The translations under genes and the position numbers were made by a program. Of a stretch of 19,381 bases of DNA, positions 1 through 6,858 are shown one piece after another. How positions within the stretch are numbered: position 1 is the stretch's first letter; each line of letters begins with the position of its first letter. The stretch is from JAGSOU01 sp049974865 (lineage in GTDB: Bacteria; Pseudomonadota; Alphaproteobacteria; Rhodobacterales; Rhodobacteraceae), in contig JBNGCX010000069.1 of assembly GCA_049974865.1 (NCBI GenBank), positions 1-19,381 on the forward strand. Reading direction: 5' to 3'. The notes below the pieces were generated by a model that was given only the letters and a program-made list of their open reading frames with translations, had not been told where the DNA came from and did no database searches.

Positions 1-18
1 GGCGCCCGCGCGGGCGCC
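1..18. repeat. Perfect 18-base GC palindrome before the permease gene
   Basis: GGCGCCCGC is followed immediately by its exact reverse complement, GCGGGCGCC. In RNA it would fold into a strong hairpin about 20 bases before the first permease start codon. There is no T-tract, so it does not look like a strong intrinsic terminator. In ABC importer operons such hairpins often sit between the binding-protein gene and the permease gene, where they stabilise the upstream message or reduce downstream expression. Because the window starts here, the upstream gene cannot be seen and that role is inferred. Confidence 0.5.
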
Positions 19-39
19 CCGGCAAGAAAGGGGCGCCGG

Positions 40-987
40 ATGGGCGGCTATATTCTCAAGCGGCTGGTGTCGGCCATCCCGGTTCTGCTGGGCATCACGG
101 TGATCGTGTTCCTGATCATGGCCATGATCCCCGGCGACCCGGCCACGGCGATCCTCGGCGCCTATGCCACGCCGGAAAACGTGGAAAAGCTGAACCGCGA
201 CCTCGGCCTCGATGCGCCCTTGGTGCAGCGCTATTTCATCTGGCTCGGCAACATGCTGAGCGGGGATTTCGGGCGCTCCTACTCGCTGAACCGCCCGGTG
301 CTGGACGAAATCCTCGAACGCTTCCAGGCGACGCTGATCCTCGCCGGTGTCAGCTTCGTGCTCTGCTCGGTCTTCGGCATCCTCGCGGGCGTGGTTTCGG
401 CGGCGCGGCAATACGGGCTGGCGGACAAGGCGATCACCTTCACGGTGCTGATCGGCATCTCGGTGCCGTCTTTCTTCCTGGGCATGATGATGATCCTGCT
501 GTTCGCGGTGAACCTGCGCTGGCTGCCCGTCTCGGGCATGTTCGCCATCTACGGCGGGGGCGACCTGCCGGACCTGCTGAAGCACCTGGTCATGCCCGCC
601 GTGGCCCTGTCGGTGGTGGCCACCGGCGTGATCGCGCGGCTGTCGCGCTCGGCCATGCTGGAGGTCTTGCGGCAGGATTACATCCGCACCGCCCGCGCCA
701 AGGGCGTGCCCGAGCGGCGGGTGATCATGGGTCACGCCCTGCGCGCCGCGATGGTCAGCATCATCCCCGTCCTCGGCATCCAGGCCGGCTTCGTGCTGTC
801 GGGCTCGGTCTATATCGAGATGGTGTTCCAATGGCCCGGCATCGGGCGGATGCTGGTCGACGCGATTCTGAAGCGCGACATCCTGCTGGTGCAGGGCGGC
901 GTGGTCTTCGTCGCGGCCTGCTACGTCATGTTCAACATCATGGTCGACGTCGCCCAGAGCCTGCTGGACCCGAGGATCAAGACATGA
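40..987 (+). CDS. Peptide-type ABC importer permease, DppB/OppB family
   Basis: This 315-residue inner-membrane protein would form half of the transmembrane channel of a dipeptide/oligopeptide/nickel-class ABC importer. The N-terminus (MGGYILKRLVSAIPVLLGIT) is the typical DppB first membrane segment, followed by the periplasmic GDPA region and about five more hydrophobic segments. The ATPase-coupling loop is seen as DYIRTARAKGV, and the protein ends in the usual LLDPRIKT. Length is normal for the family. The ATG start has a good AAGGGG ribosome site 6 bases upstream. It overlaps the next gene by 4 bases (ATGA), indicating one operon. Family assignment is firm. The substrate is not known, since this class also carries opines, sugars and nickel. 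Confidence 0.93.
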   Translation: MGGYILKRLVSAIPVLLGITVIVFLIMAMIPGDPATAILGAYATPENVEKLNRDLGLDAPLVQRYFIWLGNMLSGDFGRSYSLNRPVLDEILERFQATLILAGVSFVLCSVFGILAGVVSAARQYGLADKAITFTVLIGISVPSFFLGMMMILLFAVNLRWLPVSGMFAIYGGGDLPDLLKHLVMPAVALSVVATGVIARLSRSAMLEVLRQDYIRTARAKGVPERRVIMGHALRAAMVSIIPVLGIQAGFVLSGSVYIEMVFQWPGIGRMLVDAILKRDILLVQGGVVFVAACYVMFNIMVDVAQSLLDPRIKT

Positions 988-2852
988 GCCATTTCCTGTC
1001 GCTTCTCTTCCGCAACCGCCTGGCGGCGCTGGGCGGGGTCGTGCTGGCCGCGGTCGTGCTGCTGGTTCTGGTCACGCCCCTGCTGCCGCTACAGGACCCG
1101 GACATCACCAACACCGCCGACCGCTTCCTGCGGCCGTTTTCCGAGGGACACCTGCTGGGCACCGATCACCTGGGGCGTGACCTGCTGTCGCGGCTGTTGT
1201 GGGGCACGCGCCTGTCGCTGGCCGTAGGCATCGCGGCGGCGCTGATCGCGGCCGTGATCGGCTCGGCCATCGGGATCACGGCGGGATATTTCGGCGGGCG
1301 CACCGACAACGTGATCATGCGCGCGGTCGACATGCTGATGGCCTTCCCCTACATCCTGCTGGCGCTGGCCATCGTCGCCGCGCTCGGCCCCGGGCTGATG
1401 AACGCGCTGGTGGCGGTGGCCGCGGTCAACGTGCCCTTCTTCGCCCGCAACATCCGCGGCGTCACCGTGGGGCTGGCGGGGCGCGAGTTCATCGACGCGG
1501 CCAAGCTGGCCGGGATGGGCCACCTGCGCATCATCCTGGTCGAGTTGCTGCCCAATGTCCTGCCGGTGATCATCATCGCCATGTCCACCACCGTGGGCTG
1601 GATGATCTTGGAAACGGCGGGCCTGTCCTTCCTCGGGCTGGGCTCGCAGCCGCCGCAGGCCGACCTCGGCTCCATGCTGGGCGAGGCGCGCGCGGCGCTG
1701 ATCACCGCGCCGCATACCTCGGTCGTGCCGGGGGTGATGATCTTCCTCATCGTGATGAGCATCAACCTGCTGGGCGACGGCGTGCGCGACGCGCTGGACC
1801 CGCGGCTGCGCTCGGGCGCGCTGACCCGGCCGCGCGCCACCACGCTGGTGGACCGCAAGGGCGAAATTCCCGCAGCCGGCGATGACCTGCTGGCCATCCA
1901 GGACCTGCACACCCAGTTCCACGTCGGCGACCGCGTCTACAGGGCCGTGGGCGGGGTCAGCCTGTCGGTGCAACCCGGCGAATGCCTGGGCGTGATCGGC
2001 GAGTCGGGCTCGGGCAAATCGGTGACCGCGCTGTCGGTCATGGGCCTCGTCGCCTCGCCACCGGGCGTCATCACCGGCGGCGCGGTGCGCTTCCAGGGCG
2101 AGGACCTGGTCGGCGCCCCCTATGAGGCGCTGCGCCGGAAGCGCGGCGACCGGGTGGCCTATATCTTCCAGGACCCGCTTTCCACCCTGCACCCGCTCTA
2201 CAAGGTCGGCGACCAGTTGGCCGAGGCGATCCGCTCGCACCACGCCGTCAGCCGCGAAGAGGCCCGCGCCCGCGCGGTGGAGCTGTTCAAGGCGGTGCGG
2301 ATCCCCAACGCAGAAAGCCGGGTCGACAATTTCCCGCACGAGATGTCGGGCGGCATGCGTCAGCGGGTGGGCATCGCCATGGCGCTGGCCAACGACCCCG
2401 ACGTGATCATTGCGGACGAGCCGACAACCGCGCTGGACGTCACCGTGCAGGCGCAGATCCTGTCGCTGCTCGACGACCTGCGGCGCGACCGGGGGCTGGC
2501 GATCATCTTCATCACCCACGACTTCGGCGTGGTGGCACAGCTCTGCGACCGGGTGGCGGTGATGTATGCGGGCCGCATCGTCGAGGAAGGCCCGACCGGC
2601 GCCGTGCTGGCCGCCCCGGCCCACCCCTACACCAAGCGCCTGATCGCCTGCGTGCCCGAGCTGGGCCAGGGCCGGCGCGAACTGGCCGCCATCCCCGGCC
2701 TGCCCCCGGCGGTGGACAGGTTGCCCGCCGGCTGCGCCTTCGCCCCGCGCTGCGACAAGGCCACCGAGCTTTGCCGGCAGGGCGAGGTCGAGCTTTCCGG
2801 CACGGACAGCCGCGCCGTGCGCTGTCATTTCCCCGAGGAGGCCGTCGCATGA
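984..2852 (+). CDS. Fused ABC importer permease-ATPase (DppC + DppD in one chain)
   Basis: This 622-residue protein joins two subunits that are usually separate. Residues 1 to about 275 are a DppC-type permease, with membrane segments, a GTDHLGRDLLSR motif, an EFIDAAKLAGM coupling loop and the usual DPRLR ending. After a linker of about 20 residues, residues 295-622 are a DppD-type ATPase with Walker A GESGSGKS (339-346), signature SGGMRQR (from 455), Walker B ADEP near 478-481, and the cysteine-containing oligopeptide/dipeptide C-terminal domain. The reading frame is continuous, with no sign of a frameshift. The ATG at 984 is chosen because it overlaps the preceding stop and begins directly with the DppC N-terminus; a longer in-frame opening exists but encodes arginine-rich noise. 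It overlaps the next gene by 4 bases. Similar fusions are known in this transporter class. Confidence 0.92.
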   Translation: MSHFLSLLFRNRLAALGGVVLAAVVLLVLVTPLLPLQDPDITNTADRFLRPFSEGHLLGTDHLGRDLLSRLLWGTRLSLAVGIAAALIAAVIGSAIGITAGYFGGRTDNVIMRAVDMLMAFPYILLALAIVAALGPGLMNALVAVAAVNVPFFARNIRGVTVGLAGREFIDAAKLAGMGHLRIILVELLPNVLPVIIIAMSTTVGWMILETAGLSFLGLGSQPPQADLGSMLGEARAALITAPHTSVVPGVMIFLIVMSINLLGDGVRDALDPRLRSGALTRPRATTLVDRKGEIPAAGDDLLAIQDLHTQFHVGDRVYRAVGGVSLSVQPGECLGVIGESGSGKSVTALSVMGLVASPPGVITGGAVRFQGEDLVGAPYEALRRKRGDRVAYIFQDPLSTLHPLYKVGDQLAEAIRSHHAVSREEARARAVELFKAVRIPNAESRVDNFPHEMSGGMRQRVGIAMALANDPDVIIADEPTTALDVTVQAQILSLLDDLRRDRGLAIIFITHDFGVVAQLCDRVAVMYAGRIVEEGPTGAVLAAPAHPYTKRLIACVPELGQGRRELAAIPGLPPAVDRLPAGCAFAPRCDKATELCRQGEVELSGTDSRAVRCHFPEEAVA

Positions 2853-3805
2853 CCGCTCTCAAGGTCGAAAACCTGTCCAAGACCTTCCCGCTGGCCCGCA
2901 CCCTGCTGGGCCCGGAAAAGCCCGGCGTGCGCGCGGTGCGGCCCCTGTCCTTCGAGGTGCCGGCCGGCGAAACCCTGGGCGTGGTGGGCGAATCCGGTTG
3001 CGGCAAGTCCACCTTCGCCCGGATGCTGGTGGGGCTGCTGCCGCCCACCACCGGCCATATCGAGATCGAGGGCAAGGCGCTGGACAACGCCGACCCGGCC
3101 GCCTTCGGCCGGATGATCCAGTATGTCTTCCAGGACCCGATCAGCAGCCTCAACCCGCGCAAGACCATCCGCCAGATCGTCGAGACACCGCTCAAGCGCC
3201 TCTACGGGATGGACAAGGCCCAGCGCGCGGCGCGCATCCGCGAGATCTTTGCCGCGGTGAACCTGCGCGAGGAATTCCTCGACCGCTACCCGCATGAGTT
3301 CTCGGGCGGGCAGGCGCAGCGCATCGGCATCGCGCGCGCGCTGGCCGCCAGCCCCCGCATCATCATCCTGGACGAACCCGTCTCGGCGCTGGACGTGTCG
3401 GTGCAGGCGCAGGTGCTGAACCTGCTGGCCGATCTCAAGGCACAATTCGGCCTGACCTACCTGTTCATCAGCCACGACCTGGCGGTGGTGGAGGCGGTCA
3501 GCGACCGGGTGATGGTGCTCTATTTCGGCTCGGTGGTGGAAATCGGCCGGGCGGAAGACATTTTCAGCAGCCCCAAACACCCCTATACAAAGCTTCTGGC
3601 AGACAGCGCGCCCGTGGTCGGGCGCCCCCTGGCTGCCCCGGAACAGAAAGACAGCGAGTTGCCCGATCCGCTGAACCCGCCGCCGGGTTGCGCCTTTGCC
3701 GGGCGCTGCCCGCGGGCCACGGATCACTGCCGCACCAGCGAACCGCCGCTCGTCGAGATGGGAGAGGACCACTTTGCCGCCTGCTACCACCCGCTTGCGG
3801 GATGA
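2849..3805 (+). CDS. Peptide-type ABC importer ATPase, DppF/OppF family
   Basis: This 318-residue cytoplasmic ATPase would pair with the ATPase half of the fused protein to power import. It shows Walker A GESGCGKS (47-54), Q-loop FQDPISSLNPR, signature SGGQAQR (152-158), Walker B IIILDEP (171-177) and the switch histidine in ISHDL. The C-terminal domain carries the GCAFAGRCPRA cysteine motif of oligopeptide transporter ATPases. The ATG overlaps the preceding stop by 4 bases. The last 32 bases overlap the start of the following regulator gene in a different frame. The ATPase family is certain; substrate specificity cannot be read from it. Confidence 0.94.
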   Translation: MTALKVENLSKTFPLARTLLGPEKPGVRAVRPLSFEVPAGETLGVVGESGCGKSTFARMLVGLLPPTTGHIEIEGKALDNADPAAFGRMIQYVFQDPISSLNPRKTIRQIVETPLKRLYGMDKAQRAARIREIFAAVNLREEFLDRYPHEFSGGQAQRIGIARALAASPRIIILDEPVSALDVSVQAQVLNLLADLKAQFGLTYLFISHDLAVVEAVSDRVMVLYFGSVVEIGRAEDIFSSPKHPYTKLLADSAPVVGRPLAAPEQKDSELPDPLNPPPGCAFAGRCPRATDHCRTSEPPLVEMGEDHFAACYHPLAG

Positions 3806-4538
3806 ACCCAAGCAGAGCCGCCCCGTCCAGGTCGCCGAGGCGATCAAGGATTGGGTGGTGGAACAGGGCCTTCAGGCCGGCGACCGCCTGCCCAGCGAGC
3901 CCGAGCTGATCGAGCGGTTCGGCATGGCCAAGGGCACCATCCGCGAGGCCATGCGCATCCTCGAGGCGCAGGGACTGATCAAGACCCGCACCGGCCCCGG
4001 CGGCGGCAGCTTCGTCCACGAGGTCTCGAAGGAGCGCGCCCGCGCCCTGCTGGGCAACTATTTCTACTTCAAGAACCTGACCATCGCCGACATCTACCAG
4101 CTGCGCCGCGCGCTGGAGCCGGAACTGGTCGCCTCGCTCGCCGGCAAGCTCAGCGAGGAGGTGCTGGGCGAGCTGGAGGACAACATCGCGATCTACTCCG
4201 AGCCCGCCAAGACGCTGGAGGAAGAGCGCGAGCACCACATCGCCTCGCTGCGCTTCCACGCGCTGCTGGCAGCGCAGTCGGAGAACGCCCTGCTGGCCTT
4301 TCTAATCGACTTCATGGTCAACATGCTGGGCGACCTGACGGTCTATCGCCGCCTCTATTCGCCGCCCAATATCGAGCTCTGGTCCAAGGGGCGCGATTAT
4401 CAGCAACGGCTGGTCATGGCCCTGCGCGAGAGCGATTCCAAGGCCGCCCGGGCCATCATGCGCGCCCATATGCAGACCGCGCAGGAGCTGATGGAAGGCC
4501 AGGAGGCCGAGATGCTGCGCCGGTTCATCTCGGAATAG
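3774..4538 (+). CDS. GntR-family transcriptional regulator, FadR (FCD) type
   Basis: This 254-residue regulator probably controls the preceding transporter operon. Residues about 16-86 are the GntR winged helix (VAEAIKDWVVEQG, LPSEPELIERFGMAKGTIREAMRILEAQGLI, then a GPGGGSFV wing). Residues about 98-240 are an all-helical FCD ligand domain containing the FHALLAAQSEN motif. I choose a TTG start at 3774 because GGAGAGG lies 6 bases upstream and the conserved domain begins soon after. A longer form from an ATG at 3696 would add unconserved residues. The gene overlaps the ATPase gene by 32 bases. Two usual FCD metal ligands look replaced: Ser for Asp in SLRFH, and Gln for His in YQQRL. The ligand may therefore bind without the normal metal site. 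The target promoter lies outside the window. Confidence 0.85.
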   Translation: MPPATTRLRDEPKQSRPVQVAEAIKDWVVEQGLQAGDRLPSEPELIERFGMAKGTIREAMRILEAQGLIKTRTGPGGGSFVHEVSKERARALLGNYFYFKNLTIADIYQLRRALEPELVASLAGKLSEEVLGELEDNIAIYSEPAKTLEEEREHHIASLRFHALLAAQSENALLAFLIDFMVNMLGDLTVYRRLYSPPNIELWSKGRDYQQRLVMALRESDSKAARAIMRAHMQTAQELMEGQEAEMLRRFISE

Positions 4539-4549
4539 GCGCCGCGACC

Positions 4550-5041
4550 TCAGGCCAACAGCAGCAGCGCGACGCCCAGCACCAGCGGCAGGGGCATCGA
4601 TATGAAACTGCGCAGCAGCAGGAAATGCCGCCCCATCAGTGGCAGCTCATAGGCGATGGACCGGTTGAGGTTCACCACCGACCACGCCGTGACATAGGCC
4701 ATCAGCGCGGCCCAGCCCGCCCCGGCCTTCAGCGCGGCCGCGCCGATGGCGAAGGCCACGAAGGGCCCGCCCGGCGTCAGCGCCCCGAAGATCGAGGCCA
4801 GCCCGACCCCGGTCAGCCCCGAGCTTTGCCCGAAGAATTGCTCGATCCGGCCGACCGGCAACAGCTCGGCCATGAACCCCGCGCCAACCAGGCCGACGAC
4901 GATCCGCGGAACCATGAAGGTCATGGTCGATTTCGTGCGCGCCCAGACATCGGGCAGCCGGTCGGGGGTATGGCGGCGCAGATGGGCCAGCGTGAACAGG
5001 GCCAGCGCCCAGAGCAGCAGCGTGCCGATCAGGATATTCAC
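4550..5041 (-). CDS. Half-size ArsP/YraQ-like permease, second subunit
   Basis: This 163-residue integral membrane protein has about four or five hydrophobic segments. It starts with a short membrane helix, then a second near TFMVPRIVVGLVGAGF, then a segment bearing TPGGPFVAF and a later VNLNRSIAYEL motif. The PGGP and LNR-x3-EL motifs recur at the same relative place in the neighbouring upstream gene, so the two proteins look like homologous halves of one permease. The start is GTG at 5041, overlapping the preceding stop by 4 bases. It runs convergently into the GntR gene with an 11-base gap. The best family guess is the predicted-permease (ArsP_1/DUF318) group. The transported substrate is unknown, and the metalloid link is by family name only. 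Confidence 0.7.
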   Translation of the reverse strand: MNILIGTLLLWALALFTLAHLRRHTPDRLPDVWARTKSTMTFMVPRIVVGLVGAGFMAELLPVGRIEQFFGQSSGLTGVGLASIFGALTPGGPFVAFAIGAAALKAGAGWAALMAYVTAWSVVNLNRSIAYELPLMGRHFLLLRSFISMPLPLVLGVALLLLA

Positions 5042-5604
5042 CGCTGTTCCCCTCTGCGCGCCATGAAGTGCCGCACCGCCAGCCCGAACAGCACCGGCGC
5101 GGCCAGCGACATGCCCACGCGCGCCGCCACGAATTCCGGCGGCAGGAAGGTCAGCTCCCAGATCAGCGTGCGGTTCAACCCCAGCAGCACCCAGCCCGAA
5201 ATCAGTGCCACCCCGGCGCCCAGATCGGCGCCCGCCGCCATCAGGCCGATGGTCAGCGGATAGGTTACGCTCGGCCCGCCGGGAATGATCGCCCCCGCCG
5301 CGGTGGCGATCGCCAGCCCGCTTAGCCCGCTGTCAGGCCCGACCAGTGCCAGGATTCGCTCACGCGACATCAGGAAGGGCAGGGCCGAGGCGATCAGCAC
5401 GCCGGCCAGGATCTTGGGCATCAGCGCCATGGCAAGGCCGAGGTCGCGGGTCAGCAGCTCCTGGAACCGCTCCGGCCCTTTCTGCAGCCAGACCGCCAGC
5501 CCCGAGGCCACGGCCAGCGCGATGATGAACAGGAAAGAGCCGTCGATCAGCTTGCGCGGGGTGCTGCTGCCCGGCGGCGTATGAGGATCTTGTGCCATAT
5601 GCAT
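5038..5604 (-). CDS. Half-size ArsP/YraQ-like permease, first subunit
   Basis: This 188-residue membrane protein has a short polar N-terminus, then hydrophobic segments beginning with FLFIIALAVASGLAVWL, another near ALMPKILAGVLIASALPFLM, and a third region containing IIPGGPSVTYP and LLGLNRTLIWEL. These last two motifs match those of the partner encoded next, which suggests duplication or splitting of a family that is usually one chain of roughly 300 or more residues. I prefer the ATG at 5604 (MHMAQ) because a GGGCGGA sequence lies 9 bases upstream; an ATG two codons later is possible. A longer open frame to 5757 would overlap the queC leader and is not supported. The pair is likely co-transcribed and co-assembled. 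Confidence 0.68.
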   Translation of the reverse strand: MHMAQDPHTPPGSSTPRKLIDGSFLFIIALAVASGLAVWLQKGPERFQELLTRDLGLAMALMPKILAGVLIASALPFLMSRERILALVGPDSGLSGLAIATAAGAIIPGGPSVTYPLTIGLMAAGADLGAGVALISGWVLLGLNRTLIWELTFLPPEFVAARVGMSLAAPVLFGLAVRHFMARRGEQR

Positions 5605-5639
5605 CCGTTTGGTTCCGCCCGTGGCGGGATGCAGTCGCC

Positions 5640-5677
5640 TACGCTCATAATACGCCGCGCCCGCAGGTTCCAGTGGC
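5640..5677 (-). promoter_or_regulatory. Possible promoter for the half-permease pair
   Basis: On the - strand a TATTAT hexamer (plus-strand 5647-5652) matches the -10 consensus in five of six bases. A weak CTGGAA lies about 16 bases upstream as a -35. Transcription would begin near 5640, giving a leader of about 36 bases. The assignment rests on consensus similarity alone. Confidence 0.35.
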
Positions 5678-5683
5678 GGAACC
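5666..5683. repeat. Inverted repeat GGTTCC-N6-GGAACC in the divergent gap
   Basis: Perfect 6-base arms flank AGTGGC in the gap between the half-permease genes and the queuosine operon, just upstream of the possible permease -10. It could be a regulator-binding site or a small hairpin. No regulator can be assigned. Confidence 0.35.
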
Positions 5684-5721
5684 GCCTCTTGCGGCAAGAA
5701 ACCCGTCCCGGGGCTGCGCGC

Positions 5722-5750
5722 TTGCACCCTGGCCGCGAAGCCGTTATTGA
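5722..5750 (+). promoter_or_regulatory. Possible promoter for the que operon
   Basis: TTGCAC (5722-5727) and TATTGA (5745-5750) are separated by 17 bases, giving a transcript start near 5757, just ahead of the riboswitch. Each hexamer matches its consensus in only about three positions, so position relative to the riboswitch is the main support. Confidence 0.35.
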
Positions 5751-5760
5751 GGCCCATCCA

Positions 5761-5795
5761 TCCGGTCGCAGCCTACCCGGACAACAAAACAAGGA
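5761..5795 (+). promoter_or_regulatory. preQ1 class I riboswitch controlling queC translation
   Basis: The five-base stem P1 is TCCGG (5761-5765) pairing with CCGGA (5777-5781). The loop begins TCGCAG and ends with the C expected to pair with preQ1 (5776). It is followed by the A-rich tail CAACAAAACAAGGA. The loop start and tail closely match the known Thermoanaerobacter preQ1-I aptamer as I recall it (UCGCAG loop; AACAAAACAAGG tail), with one extra loop base here. By that alignment C5769 would pair with G5793 and G5771 with C5790, closing the pseudoknot. AAGGA at 5791-5795 is also the queC ribosome site, 5 bases before the ATG. Binding of preQ1 should therefore hide it and lower translation of the operon. 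Confidence 0.87.
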
Positions 5796-5800
5796 CTGAA

Positions 5801-6502
5801 ATGAAAACCATCGTCGTCTGCTCCGGCGGACTGGACTCGGTTTCGCTTGCCCACATGGTGGCCGCGGAACACGAATTGACCCGCCTCGTCTCCTTCGACT
5901 ACGGCCAGCGCCACCGCAAGGAGCTGCAATTCGCAGCCGCCTGCGCGGACCGCCTGGGCGTGCCCCATGACATCATCGACATGCGCGCGATCGGCGCGGC
6001 GCTGACCGGGTCGGCGCTGACCGACGACATCGACGTGCCCGACGGCCACTACGCCGAGGAAACCATGCGCGTGACGGTGGTGCCCAACCGCAACGCGATC
6101 ATGCTGACCATCGCCTTCGGAATCGCCGCCGCCCGCGGCGACGAGGCGGTGGCCACGGCCGTCCATGGCGGGGATCACTTCATCTATCCCGACTGCCGCC
6201 CGGCCTTTACCGAACGCTTCGAGGCCATGCAGCGCGCCGCCCTCGACGGCTATGCGGATGTGCGGCTCTACACGCCCTTCGTCCACCGCAGCAAGGCCGA
6301 CATCGTGACCGAGGGCGCCAAGCACGGCACGCCCTTCGCCGAGACCTGGTCCTGCTACAAGGGCGGCGCGGTGCATTGCGGCCGCTGCGGCACCTGCGTG
6401 GAACGGCGCGAGGCCTTCCACGACGCCGGCGTCGCGGACCCGACCGAATACGCCGACCCCGATTTCTGGCGCGCGGCCATCGCCGGGCGGGAGGGCGCCT
6501 GA
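5801..6502 (+). CDS. queC: 7-cyano-7-deazaguanine (preQ0) synthase
   Basis: QueC converts 7-carboxy-7-deazaguanine to preQ0 using ATP and ammonia, in the cytoplasmic pathway to queuosine tRNA modification. The 233-residue protein has the PP-loop SGGLDS at residues 8-13, a conserved VPNRN segment, and a C-terminal zinc site with cysteines 185, 193, 196 and 199 (C-x7-C-x2-C-x2-C). Length is normal. The ATG at 5801 is fixed by AAGGA 5 bases upstream, which is part of the preQ1 riboswitch; an open extension to 5747 runs into that RNA element and is rejected. It shares one base with queD (TGATG), so the two are translationally coupled. Confidence 0.96.
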   Translation: MKTIVVCSGGLDSVSLAHMVAAEHELTRLVSFDYGQRHRKELQFAAACADRLGVPHDIIDMRAIGAALTGSALTDDIDVPDGHYAEETMRVTVVPNRNAIMLTIAFGIAAARGDEAVATAVHGGDHFIYPDCRPAFTERFEAMQRAALDGYADVRLYTPFVHRSKADIVTEGAKHGTPFAETWSCYKGGAVHCGRCGTCVERREAFHDAGVADPTEYADPDFWRAAIAGREGA

Positions 6503-6858
6503 TGTACCGCATCACCAAGGAATTCCACTTCTCCGCCTCGCACCAGCTGTCCCACCTGCCCGCCGATCACCAATGCGCGCGGCTGCACGGGCATAATTAC
6601 ATCGTGGTTGTGGAGCTGGCGGCAGGGGAGCTGAACGCGGACGGCTTCGTGCGCGACTATCATGAACTGGCGCCGCTCAAGCGCTATATCGACGACGCGT
6701 TCGACCACCGGCACCTGAACGAGGTGCTGCAGGATGACCGCCCCACCGCCGAGCGCCTGGCCAGGCACTTCTTCGACTGGTGCCGCGCCCGCTGGCCCGA
6801 GACCGCCTCGGTCAAGGTCAGCGAAACACCCAAGACCTGGGCGGAGTACCGGCCATGA
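6502..6858 (+). CDS. queD: 6-carboxy-5,6,7,8-tetrahydropterin synthase
   Basis: QueD makes 6-carboxytetrahydropterin from dihydroneopterin triphosphate, the step before QueE. The 118-residue protein is a PTPS-family fold with zinc-binding histidines H14, H29 and H31 (the last two in LHGHN), the catalytic cysteine C25, the DHRHLNE motif supplying the catalytic histidine, and the pterin-anchoring glutamate in VSETP. Length is standard for bacterial QueD. The ATG overlaps the queC stop by one base and the TGA overlaps the queE start by four bases, so it sits tightly inside the operon. An upstream in-frame extension lies wholly inside queC and is ignored. Confidence 0.96.
   Translation: MYRITKEFHFSASHQLSHLPADHQCARLHGHNYIVVVELAAGELNADGFVRDYHELAPLKRYIDDAFDHRHLNEVLQDDRPTAERLARHFFDWCRARWPETASVKVSETPKTWAEYRP

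Noticed and set aside
831..983. N-terminal extension of the fused permease-ATPase gene
   Set aside because: It encodes an arginine-rich stretch overlapping the preceding permease. The ATG at 984 begins exactly where the DppC family begins and overlaps the stop codon in the usual way.
1786..1870. Frameshift or assembly join making an artificial permease-ATPase fusion
   Set aside because: The frame is open and codon use is even across the linker, with no leftover stop or start signals. The architecture is also known in this transporter class.
1089..2828. Long open frame on the - strand (579 codons) opposite the fused permease-ATPase gene
   Set aside because: Its product is low-complexity and rich in His, Gln, Arg and Gly, as expected from the antisense of a GC-rich gene, while the + strand encodes recognised domains throughout.
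3851..5263. 470-codon + strand open frame spanning the GntR gene and the half-permease genes
   Set aside because: The product has no domain and is Arg/Gly/Ala/Gln-rich. It shadows real genes on both strands, and its only potential start lies inside the GntR gene.
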